Shown in pieces: positions 48,728 through 58,247 of a stretch of 64,000 nucleotides of DNA. Each line of letters starts with the position of its first letter. The stretch's first letter is position 1. The position numbers and the translations under genes are program-made. Source of the DNA: Streptomyces antioxidans (GTDB lineage Bacteria > Actinomycetota > Actinomycetes > Streptomycetales > Streptomycetaceae). Below the pieces are notes generated by a model. That model did no database searches, was not told the DNA's origin, and saw nothing but the letters and a program-made list of their open reading frames with translations. The stretch lies in the NCBI RefSeq assembly GCF_000968685.2, contig NZ_LAKD02000083.1, positions 1 to 64,000 on the forward strand, given 5' to 3'.

Positions 48728-50610
48728 CCGGTTCGGCAGTGCGCCGCCTCACCGTCGCCCAGGCGCTGGTGGAGTTCCTGGCCCACCAGTACACCGAGCG
48801 GGACGGGCAGCGGCACCGCCTGATCAACGCCACCTGGGGGATCTTCGGCCATGGCAATGTGGCCGGGCTCGGCCAGGCGCTGCTGGAGTCCGGGCCGGAC
48901 ACCATGCCGTACCTCCAGGGCCGCAACGAGCAGGCGATGGTGCACGCCGCGGTCGGCTACGCCCGGCAGAACAACCGGCTCGCCGCCCAGGCCGTCACCA
49001 CCTCCATCGGCCCCGGCGCCACCAACCTGGTCACCGGTGCCGCGCTCGCCACCGTCAACCGGCTGCCGGTGCTGTTGCTGCCCGGCGACACCTTCGCCAC
49101 CCGGCCCGCCGACCCGGTGCTCCAGCAGCTCGAAGTCCCGTATGCGGGCGACATCTCGGTGAACGACGCGCTGCGCCCGGTCTCCCGCTACTTCGACCGG
49201 GTGATGCGCCCCGAGGCGCTGATCCCGGCCGCGCTGCAGGCCGTACGGGTGCTGGCGGACCCGGCCGAGACCGGTGCCGTCACCCTGGCCCTGCCGCAGG
49301 ACGTCCAGGCCGAGGCGTTCGACTGGCCCGAGGAGTTCTTCGCCGACCGGGTCTGGCACGTCCGCCGCCCCGCCCCCGGGGCGGCCGAGGTGGCCGCCGC
49401 CGCGCGCACCGTCCGCGCCGCCCGCCGGCCGCTGATCGTCGCGGGCGGCGGGGTCCACCACAGCGAGGCCGAAGAGGCGCTGCGCGCCCTCGTCGACGCG
49501 ACCGGCATCCCGGTGGCCTCCACCCAGGCGGGCAAGGGCTCGCTGCGCTACGACCACCCCGCCGACATCGGCGGGATCGGCCACACCGGCACCGCCGTCG
49601 CGGACGACCTCGCCCGCACCACCGACCTGGTCATCGGCGTCGGCACCCGCTACAGCGACTTCACCACCGCCTCCGCGACCCTGTTCGCGGACCCCGCCGT
49701 CCGCTTCCTCAACCTCAACATCACCCCGTTCGACGCCCATAAGCTCGGCGCCACCACCGTGGTCGCCGACGCCCGCGCCGCGCTCGAAGCGCTCACCGCC
49801 GAGCTGGCGGGCCACCGGGTGGACGAGACGTACGAGGCCGAGTACCGCACCGGGAAGACCGCGTGGGAGCGCCGGGTGGACGCCGCGTACGCCGCCGGGG
49901 ACGAGACCGCCCGCCCGTCCCAGACCCAGGTCCTGGGCGCGCTGGACGCGGTCGTCGGCGACGAGGACGTGGTGATCAACGCGGCGGGCTCGCTGCCCGG
50001 CGACCTCCACAAGCTGTGGCGCGCCCGCTCCCCGCGCCAGTACCACCTCGAATACGGCTACTCCTGCATGGGCTACGAGATCCCCGGCGCCATCGGCGTA
50101 CGGCTCGCGGCGCCCGACCGGCCGGTCTGGGCGCTGGTCGGCGACGGTACGTATCTGATGATGCCCACCGAGATCGTCACCGCGGTCCAGGAGGGCATCA
50201 ACATCAACGTCGTGCTGTTGCAGAACCACGGCTACGCCTCGATCGGAGGTCTGTCGGAGACCACCGGCGCCGAGCGCTTCGGCACCGCCTACCGCTTCCG
50301 GGCGGCCGACGGGCAGTACACCGGCGATCCGCTCCCGGTCGACCTGGCCGCCAACGCGGCCTCGCTGGGCATGGACGTGCTGCGCGCGGAGAGCGTGGGC
50401 GGGCTACGGGCGGCGCTCGCCGAGGCACGCGCCTCGGACCGGCCCACATGTGTCTATGTGGAGACCGAAACGGCCGACACAGTGTCCGGCGCCCCCGAGG
50501 CACAGGCGTGGTGGGATGTGCCTGTCGCCCAGACCGCGACCCGGCCGGCCGCCGTGAAGGCCCGTGAGGACTACGACCGGCAGGCCGCCGCGCGCCGCCG
50601 CCACCTCTGA
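48724..50610 (+). CDS. iolD: THcHDO hydrolase IolD (ThDP-dependent)
   Basis: 628 residues, thiamine-diphosphate enzyme. N-terminal RNEQAMVHAAVGYARQNNRL holds the cofactor Glu; middle FAD-like domain RRPLIVAGGGVHHSEAEEAL; C-terminal ThDP motif VWALVGDGTYLMMPTEIVTA with GDG and LLQNHGYASIGGLSE. It hydrolyses the cyclic dione 3D-trihydroxycyclohexane-1,2-dione to 5-deoxy-glucuronate. The ATG overlaps the iolB stop. 36 bp with GAAAGG separate it from iolA. Confidence 0.95.
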   Translation: MTGSAVRRLTVAQALVEFLAHQYTERDGQRHRLINATWGIFGHGNVAGLGQALLESGPDTMPYLQGRNEQAMVHAAVGYARQNNRLAAQAVTTSIGPGATNLVTGAALATVNRLPVLLLPGDTFATRPADPVLQQLEVPYAGDISVNDALRPVSRYFDRVMRPEALIPAALQAVRVLADPAETGAVTLALPQDVQAEAFDWPEEFFADRVWHVRRPAPGAAEVAAAARTVRAARRPLIVAGGGVHHSEAEEALRALVDATGIPVASTQAGKGSLRYDHPADIGGIGHTGTAVADDLARTTDLVIGVGTRYSDFTTASATLFADPAVRFLNLNITPFDAHKLGATTVVADARAALEALTAELAGHRVDETYEAEYRTGKTAWERRVDAAYAAGDETARPSQTQVLGALDAVVGDEDVVINAAGSLPGDLHKLWRARSPRQYHLEYGYSCMGYEIPGAIGVRLAAPDRPVWALVGDGTYLMMPTEIVTAVQEGININVVLLQNHGYASIGGLSETTGAERFGTAYRFRAADGQYTGDPLPVDLAANAASLGMDVLRAESVGGLRAALAEARASDRPTCVYVETETADTVSGAPEAQAWWDVPVAQTATRPAAVKAREDYDRQAAARRRHL

Positions 50611-50646
50611 CGTTTTCCGAGAGTTCGAGAGAAAGGCTCCGCACCC

Positions 50647-52143
<1,497 letters not shown>

Positions 52144-52181
52144 CGCGATGTCTGATTCGCACGTATGAGTGGTTTTCCCGC

Positions 52182-52213
52182 CCCCCTGCCGGACCTGGTT
52201 CGGCAGGGGGTTT
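52182..52213 (+). terminator. Terminator of the iol operon
   Basis: CCCCCTGCCG / CGGCAGGGGG, 10-bp perfect stem, 9-nt loop, followed by TTTCG. Confidence 0.85.
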
Positions 52214-52285
52214 CGCCGTCGCGGGGGGCGGGGATCCCAGGCGAAACAGGCAAACGGGGAGCCGGGGGAAAACGGGGGTGGCGTT

Positions 52286-55033
52286 ATGCCTGGGTTCATG
52301 GAGGGGGAAGGGACCGAGGAGTTCATCGAGGCGTTCAAGGGCGCCGTGGTGCCTCGGGACCGCAAGGCCAAGGCGCGGGACCTGGTGCCGCCCGTGCTGC
52401 TGCTCGCGGGCGGCGAGGGTGCGTCGGGCCGGGCCCGCCGGGTGGTGCGGGAGCTGCGTCGGCTGCTCTATCCGGACGGCGCCAAGCGGGTGCCGTACGC
52501 GGCGCTGGGCCCCGATGAGATCCGCGGGGCCGCCGGCCGGCGGCCGCTGACGCTGGACCTCGGCCGGGAGCTGTGCGTCGATGTGCCCCGCCGCACCGGC
52601 GGTCTGCGGCTCACCGACTTTCCCCTGATGCGGGACATCGTCGAGCTGGCGCTGGATCCGCGGGCTCCCGAGCCGGACGGTGCCGCGCTGCGCGACCACG
52701 CCTACGCGCAGCGGCTCAAACGGGGGCCGCTGCTGCGGGCGTTGTGGACGTTCGGCGGCGAGGGCGGTGACGGCGGGGCGGGCGGCGCGGCGGGTCCCGG
52801 CTGGCTCGGGGAGCTGCGCCGGCTGCTGGTGCGCCCCCTCTTCCAGCTGCTGCCGCGCTGGTGGTGGGGTCGGCGCAGGACCCGTCGGCTGCTGCGCTCC
52901 ACTCGGCGCGGCTGGTACGCGGACTGGCGGCGCATCAGCCACGGCCGTACCGCCGAGGAGTTCTTCGAGAACGCCGCGCGGCTGGTGCGCGCCGAGCGCG
53001 CGCGGGACGCGGAGGCGGCGGTCGGCCGCTGGGAGGAGCTGCTGCTGCGTGCGCTGCTGGCGGATCTGCGGCGCGCGGCGCGGCCGGGCCGGATCTCGCC
53101 CTGGCGCCGCCGTCGGCGCACCCGGTGTGTCTTCCTGCTGGAGCTGCCGGAGGACGCCGCCGGTGCGGCGGCCGGGGAGCGCTTCCTGGAGCGGTACGGA
53201 GAGGCCGCCCGGGACACCCGGTGCGCGGCGGTCGTGGTGGTGGCCGTGGCCCCGGCGCCCTCAGAGGGCGAGCCCCCGGAGGGCGCTGGGGCGCCCGCGT
53301 CCCGGGCTGGCGGAGTGGCCGACGGATCCAGCGTGGGGCTGGGCCGGGCGGCCGCCAGGCTGCGCGGGGCGAGCGGGATGCCGTCGCGGGCGCCCAGACC
53401 GCTGCGGGCCGCGCTGCCCGCGCCCGTGCCGGAGTCGGAAGAGCTGGACCTCGACCCCGTCTCGCCGCGCACCTTCCGGTTAGGCCCGGCCGCCGAGCTG
53501 GCCCTGACCGGGGCCGTGGTGGCGGCTTTGCTGAGCGCGCCGGGCGTATGGCTGGTGGACCGGATCACGGACGAGCCGGACCACGGCTGTCTGGGCGGGG
53601 CGTCCAGCGAGGTCGTCGCGGGCCGCCCCGAGCTGAGCGCGGATGCCCCGCGGAAGCAGTACGAGGACGCCCGGCGGCTGATCCGCGGGGAGAACGCACG
53701 GGTGGACCGTGAGGTCGCCGACCACGGCGGCACCGCCCGTACGGTGGTACACATCGGCTCTGACGTGGCCGCCGACCAGGAGGGGCAGCGGTATAACGCG
53801 GCCGTGCCCGAGCTGCGCGGCATCGCCCTGGCCCAGCGTGCGCTGAACGACGAGGCGAGCAACGACTCGCAGAAGGTCTGGCTGCGCGTCGACAGCCGTA
53901 ACGCGGGGGAGAACTTCGCGGGCGCGCCGCGCATCGCCCGCCAGGTCGCCGAGGACGCCCGTGAGAAGGGCTCCGGGATCATCGGCGTGGTGGGCTTCTC
54001 CAAGAGCCTGAAGCAGACCCAGGAGGCCGTGCGCGTCCTGGGCGCCGCGCGGATCCCCGTCGTGGGCACCACGGCCACGGCGGATCTGATGCAGGTGGAC
54101 GGGTACTACCGCAGGGTGGCGCCCACCAACAGCCGTGAGGCCGCGGTCGAGGCCGACTTCGCCCACCGGGGCAACATCATGGACGGCGGTGGCGGGCGCT
54201 GCTCCCCGGCCCGCGCCGCCGTGGTCGTCAAGGACCCCCGGGACCTGTACAGCGATGAGGTAGGGACGCTGTTCGCCGAGCGGTTCGGCGCCCGGCCGTT
54301 CACCCTGGAGTACACCCCGGGCGGCCGGAGCGGCGGTTCCGCCCAGGGGCAGCCGCCGAAGGACGGTGTCGCCCGTAAGGAGAGCATCGGTGAGCTGGCC
54401 GACGCCGTGTGCGAGCGGATCACCGCCAACCCCCGGACGGTCGTCTACTGGGCCTCCCGCGCGCTCCAGTTCAGCGCGTTCCTCGATGACTTCGGGGACA
54501 ACACGGCGTGCGAGGGCAGGAAGCTCACGGTCCTCGGCGGCAATGACCTCACCACCGCGGCGCTCGCCGGTGAGTACGCGGACCGGCCCTGGCTGCGGCT
54601 GTACCACACCGTCCATGTGCTGCCCGCGGGCCATCCGCGGCTCAGCGACATCGCCAAGAAGTTCAACGCCGACTACGCCAGGGACTTCGGCTCCCATGAC
54701 CTGTGGCGCGACGACGGACGGGCCGCCCTGGCGTACGACGCGATGCAGCTGATGGCCGAGGCCGCCAACCGGGCCTTCCGCAGCACGGACGACGTGGCGC
54801 GCTCCAATGTGCAGATCGGCCTGGACAACGGCATACGGAAGCAGGGCGCCAGCGGCTATCTGGACGTCGGGCGGGGCCGCTCGGTGCCCCGGGACAAGCC
54901 GGTGGTGATCCTGCACCACACCGACCGGGGCTCGGAGCCGGTGCTGTACTGCGGCGCGTTCACCCAGAACCCGGCGGGACGGATAGCGCACTGGGGTCCG
55001 GAGGGGAAGTTCTCATGCCCCAGGGACAGTTAG
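52286..55033 (+). CDS. Membrane receptor with N-terminal P-loop-like region and extracytoplasmic periplasmic-binding-protein domain
   Basis: 915 residues, not recognised as a named family. Residues ~1-400 are cytoplasmic and Arg-rich. They begin with a P-loop-like VLLLAGGEGASGRARRVVRE that lacks the conserved Lys, and contain RRPLTLDLGRELCVDVPRR and a later CVFLLELPEDAAG strand. One membrane segment LALTGAVVAALLSAPGVWLV (~405-427) leads to an extracytoplasmic type-I binding-protein domain like branched-chain amino-acid receptors: GIIGVVGFSKSLKQTQEAVR; RIPVVGTTATADLMQVDGYY; RVAPTNSREAAVEADFAH; LAYDAMQLMAEAANRAF. It is encoded alone after the iol terminator. A sensor or tethered receptor is likely; ligand and output unknown. 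A TSS-proximal ATG at 52301 is an alternative start. Confidence 0.7.
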   Translation: MPGFMEGEGTEEFIEAFKGAVVPRDRKAKARDLVPPVLLLAGGEGASGRARRVVRELRRLLYPDGAKRVPYAALGPDEIRGAAGRRPLTLDLGRELCVDVPRRTGGLRLTDFPLMRDIVELALDPRAPEPDGAALRDHAYAQRLKRGPLLRALWTFGGEGGDGGAGGAAGPGWLGELRRLLVRPLFQLLPRWWWGRRRTRRLLRSTRRGWYADWRRISHGRTAEEFFENAARLVRAERARDAEAAVGRWEELLLRALLADLRRAARPGRISPWRRRRRTRCVFLLELPEDAAGAAAGERFLERYGEAARDTRCAAVVVVAVAPAPSEGEPPEGAGAPASRAGGVADGSSVGLGRAAARLRGASGMPSRAPRPLRAALPAPVPESEELDLDPVSPRTFRLGPAAELALTGAVVAALLSAPGVWLVDRITDEPDHGCLGGASSEVVAGRPELSADAPRKQYEDARRLIRGENARVDREVADHGGTARTVVHIGSDVAADQEGQRYNAAVPELRGIALAQRALNDEASNDSQKVWLRVDSRNAGENFAGAPRIARQVAEDAREKGSGIIGVVGFSKSLKQTQEAVRVLGAARIPVVGTTATADLMQVDGYYRRVAPTNSREAAVEADFAHRGNIMDGGGGRCSPARAAVVVKDPRDLYSDEVGTLFAERFGARPFTLEYTPGGRSGGSAQGQPPKDGVARKESIGELADAVCERITANPRTVVYWASRALQFSAFLDDFGDNTACEGRKLTVLGGNDLTTAALAGEYADRPWLRLYHTVHVLPAGHPRLSDIAKKFNADYARDFGSHDLWRDDGRAALAYDAMQLMAEAANRAFRSTDDVARSNVQIGLDNGIRKQGASGYLDVGRGRSVPRDKPVVILHHTDRGSEPVLYCGAFTQNPAGRIAHWGPEGKFSCPRDS

Positions 55034-55127
55034 GGGGCTTCTGATGGATCTCCGCGGCGAAGCCCCCCCGGCCCCGGACCGGAACGGCTGGTTCAGTTCT
55101 TCCCGGGCCACCCCGTAGTCTCGCCGC

Positions 55128-57242
55128 ATGACCTGGTCGCACGCGCTGAAGGAGACCGCACGGACGGGCCTGGCGATCGAGCGGACCAGGACCGAACCGC
55201 TGGTCGCGGTCCGCAGCGCATGTGGGGTCGCGCTCGTCGTCGGGGTGGCGCTGTGGCTGGGCTCGCCGACGCTGGCCGTCTCGGCGGCCTTCGGCGCCTT
55301 CTCCGCCGGGATCGCCACCTTCCAGCGCAGCTGGCGCCCCCGCCCCTGGCTGGCGCTGGCGGCCGCGAGCGGTCTCGCGGTGAGCACCTTCCTCGGCTAT
55401 CTGGCCGCCGCCCACACCCTCACCTTCGTCCTCATGCTCGCCGTATGGACGCTGATGACGGGCATGTCCTGGGCGGTCGGCCCGGTCTCCGGGCTGGTCT
55501 CCACCCAGATGGTGGCCGTCATGCTGATCACGGTCACCCTCCCGACCTCGGTCACGGGCGCCCTGGGACACGCCCTGCTGGTCGGGCTCGGCGGTGTGGT
55601 GCAGGCCGCGCTGATCGTGCTCTTCCCGGTGCGGCCGTGGGGTGTGCAACGCGACGCGCTCGCCGACGCGCTCGCCGCCGTGGCGGACTACGCCCGCAGG
55701 CTGCGCCACGAGCCGGTGGCGCACTTCGACCCCAAGCCGCTGATGGACGCGCGCGGCGCCGCGGCCGTGACGCCCCGTCAGGCGCGACGGCGGCCCCGGC
55801 AGCTCAGCGGCTACCGGCTGCTGGCCGAGCGGATCCGCCCGGTGCTCGCCTCGCTCGCCGACCCCGTGGTCGGCGCCCCCGAGGAGGGGCCCGAGCGCGA
55901 CCGGGCGCGGGAGCTGCTGGCCGCCACGGCCACCGTGCTGGACGCGGTGGCCCACGCCATCCGCCACGGCACACCGGTGCGGGTGGACTCCGAGGCCATG
56001 GCCGTCCTGCGGATGCCGGAGGACGGGCCCAGGCTGACCGGTGCCGCCCGCCGTGCAGCGCTGCGGCTCTTCTCGCTGGTGGCGGACGTGGTGGAGGCGT
56101 CAGACGAGCCGGTGGAGGAGGTGTCGGCCGAGGGCCGGACGGTGCACCGCTTCCTGCCCCGCCCCGGTATCGGGGGCACCGCCGCCATGGCGCTGCGCGC
56201 CGTCCGCCGCGAGGCCCGCTGGTCCTCGCCGGTGCTGCGCCACGCGGTGCGGCTGTGCGCGGTCAGCGTCAGCGGCTATCTGCTGAGCATGACGCTGCCG
56301 CTGGGGCACTCCTACTGGGCGCCGCTGACCTCCACGATGGTGCTGCGGCCGGACTTCGCCCAGACCTACTCCCGCGGTGTCGCCCGCTTCCTGGGCACCC
56401 TGGCCGGGGTGCTGGTCGGCGGCGGGGTGGTGGCGCTGGTCCACCCCGGTTCGTATCTGAGCGCCGTGCTGTCCGTGCTGTCCGTCCTGTCGATGTATCT
56501 GCTGCTGCGCACCGGCTTCATCGTGACGTCCGCGTGCGTGAGCGCGTATGTGGTCTTCCTGCTGAGCATCGCGGGTGAGGCATGGGGGCAGACCGTGCAG
56601 GCGCGGGTGGCCCTGACACTGCTCGGCGGGGTGCTCGCGCTGGTCGCCTACGCGGTCTTCCCCGCCTGGCAGACGCCGCGGCTGCGGGACCGGCTCGCGG
56701 ACTGGCTGGCCGCCAACGGAGCCTTCGCCACCGCCGTCTTCGACGACTACGCCCGCCCCGCCGAGCGCCGCCCCCGCCAGGTGCGGGACGCCCTGCTGGA
56801 CGCCCGCGCGGCCCGGGCGGCCTGGGAGCAGAGCGAGACTCAGGCGCACCGGGAACCGGTGCGCCACCGCGGGCTCTCGCGGCCCGCGGCGCGGGCGGCG
56901 CAGACGGCGCTGTCGATGATGGGCCGAGTCGCCATGCTGCTGGAGGCGCATCTGCCGGAGCGGGACGCACCGCCGTCGGAGGAGGCCGGGGACTTCGCCG
57001 CGGCGCTGCGGCAGGCGCTGCCGGAGGCGGTGCTGGCGGTACGGGAGCGGCGGCCGCTCGACTGGTCGCCGGTGCACCAGTCGCTGGAGCGGTGGCGGCG
57101 GCGGTCCGGGGACCGCCCGGGGGTGGCGCTGCGTGACGCGGAGCAACTCGTCGACGCCCTGGACGATCTGGTGGAGGCGCTCAGCAAGGGCGCACGACAG
57201 TCACCCACGCCCCGTGACCCCAGTCAAGGAGAATCCCCCTAG
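55128..57242 (+). CDS. FUSC-family (aromatic acid exporter-like) membrane protein
   Basis: 704 residues in two halves. About six N-terminal membrane segments (VRSACGVALVVGVALWLGSP; GLAVSTFLGYLAAAHTLTFV; SGLVSTQMVAVMLITVTLPT), a cytoplasmic helical middle (~190-385), a second membrane block with YWAPLTSTMVLRPDFAQTYS, the FUSC signature, then SRGVARFLGTLAGVLVGGGV, and a cytoplasmic tail rich in Arg/Ala. Relatives export p-hydroxybenzoate or other aromatic acids (AaeB, FusB/C). Single gene with a promoter in the 94-bp gap upstream; no adjacent membrane-fusion protein, as expected for a Gram-positive. Confidence 0.87.
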   Translation: MTWSHALKETARTGLAIERTRTEPLVAVRSACGVALVVGVALWLGSPTLAVSAAFGAFSAGIATFQRSWRPRPWLALAAASGLAVSTFLGYLAAAHTLTFVLMLAVWTLMTGMSWAVGPVSGLVSTQMVAVMLITVTLPTSVTGALGHALLVGLGGVVQAALIVLFPVRPWGVQRDALADALAAVADYARRLRHEPVAHFDPKPLMDARGAAAVTPRQARRRPRQLSGYRLLAERIRPVLASLADPVVGAPEEGPERDRARELLAATATVLDAVAHAIRHGTPVRVDSEAMAVLRMPEDGPRLTGAARRAALRLFSLVADVVEASDEPVEEVSAEGRTVHRFLPRPGIGGTAAMALRAVRREARWSSPVLRHAVRLCAVSVSGYLLSMTLPLGHSYWAPLTSTMVLRPDFAQTYSRGVARFLGTLAGVLVGGGVVALVHPGSYLSAVLSVLSVLSMYLLLRTGFIVTSACVSAYVVFLLSIAGEAWGQTVQARVALTLLGGVLALVAYAVFPAWQTPRLRDRLADWLAANGAFATAVFDDYARPAERRPRQVRDALLDARAARAAWEQSETQAHREPVRHRGLSRPAARAAQTALSMMGRVAMLLEAHLPERDAPPSEEAGDFAAALRQALPEAVLAVRERRPLDWSPVHQSLERWRRRSGDRPGVALRDAEQLVDALDDLVEALSKGARQSPTPRDPSQGESP

Positions 57243-57382
57243 ACTAGGGGTGCCCCCTACATCATTGGGCGTGTTAATCATGAAGGGGTGGTGCTGTGCC
57301 CACGCGTCCCGGGACGCGTGCCCGGTAGGCTCTGCCGTCTGTCCCCGCATATCGCTTGACGAGTGAAAGACTTTCCCTACGC

Positions 57383-58144
57383 ATGGGTGCACAGCGAGAA
57401 GACAGCGTCTGGATACGGCGATTCCATCCGATGCCCGAGAGTCGCGCCCGACTGGTCTGTCTGCCGCACGCCGGAGGTTCGGCGTCGTTCTTCTTCCCGA
57501 TGTCCCAGACGCTTTCGTCATCCGCCGATGTCCTGTGCGTGCAGTATCCAGGGCGCCAGGACCGGCGGCAGGACCCGCTGATCGAGGACATCGACGAGTA
57601 CGCCGACGCCATCGCCGCGGAGTTGAAGCCCTGGCTCGATCTCCCGCTCGTCTTCTTCGGGCACAGCATGGGCGCCGTTCTCGCCTTTGAGGTGACCCGT
57701 CGGCTGGAGGAGGCCGATCCGGAGTTCTCCGCGCTCGCCCTCTTCGCCTCGGGCCGCCGGGCGCCGTCCCGTTACCGTGACGAGAATGTGCACCGGCGCG
57801 ATGACGACGGCGTCGTACGCGAGATGAAGCTGCTGAGCGGCACCGATTCCCGGGTCCTCGGTAATGAGGAGATCCTGCGCATGGCGATGCCGGCGATTCG
57901 CGGTGACTACAAGGCGATCGAGAACTACCGCTCGGTGCCTGGCGCCGCCGTCCGCTCGCCGATCACCGTGCTGACCGGCGACAACGACCCCAGGACCAGC
58001 CTCGAGGAAGCGGAGGCATGGCGGTCGCACACCACCGGCGCGTTTGACATCCGGGTGTTCCCCGGCGGCCACTTCTTCTTGGCCGGGCAGCAAGTGCCGA
58101 TCATGAGCCTCGTCACGGAGGCGCTTTCGGGGTCGAGACCCTGA
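57383..58144 (+). CDS. Type II thioesterase (TEII, alpha/beta hydrolase)
   Basis: 253 residues of the GrsT/RifR family. N-terminal RLVCLPHAGGSASFFFPMSQ; nucleophile elbow VFFGHSMGAVLAFEV with Ser95; Asp in ITVLTGDNDPRTS; His in FPGGHFFLAG. TEIIs edit stalled acyl chains on PKS and NRPS carrier proteins, but no PKS or NRPS is in the window. No good ribosome-binding site precedes the ATG at 57383; a TTG 9 codons earlier is also in frame. The next gene is a LAL regulator on the same strand, the usual pairing at PKS cluster edges. Confidence 0.88.
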   Translation: MGAQREDSVWIRRFHPMPESRARLVCLPHAGGSASFFFPMSQTLSSSADVLCVQYPGRQDRRQDPLIEDIDEYADAIAAELKPWLDLPLVFFGHSMGAVLAFEVTRRLEEADPEFSALALFASGRRAPSRYRDENVHRRDDDGVVREMKLLSGTDSRVLGNEEILRMAMPAIRGDYKAIENYRSVPGAAVRSPITVLTGDNDPRTSLEEAEAWRSHTTGAFDIRVFPGGHFFLAGQQVPIMSLVTEALSGSRP

Positions 58145-58199
58145 ATCGCCCGCCTCGGAAACCTGCCCGACGCACTGGAAAACACCACTCGTCATGCTC

Positions 58200-58229
58200 G
58201 ATGCCCCCGGGCGGTCCGCTGGGGGCATC
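58200..58229 (+). promoter_or_regulatory. Leader hairpin before the LAL regulator
   Basis: GATGCCCCC / GGGGGCATC, perfect 9-bp stem with a 12-nt loop, 55 bp after the thioesterase stop and 18 bp before the ATG at 58248. It may terminate the thioesterase mRNA or limit translation of the regulator; no T-run follows. Confidence 0.5.
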
Positions 58230-58247
58230 AGGTGGCTTCATCGGGGG

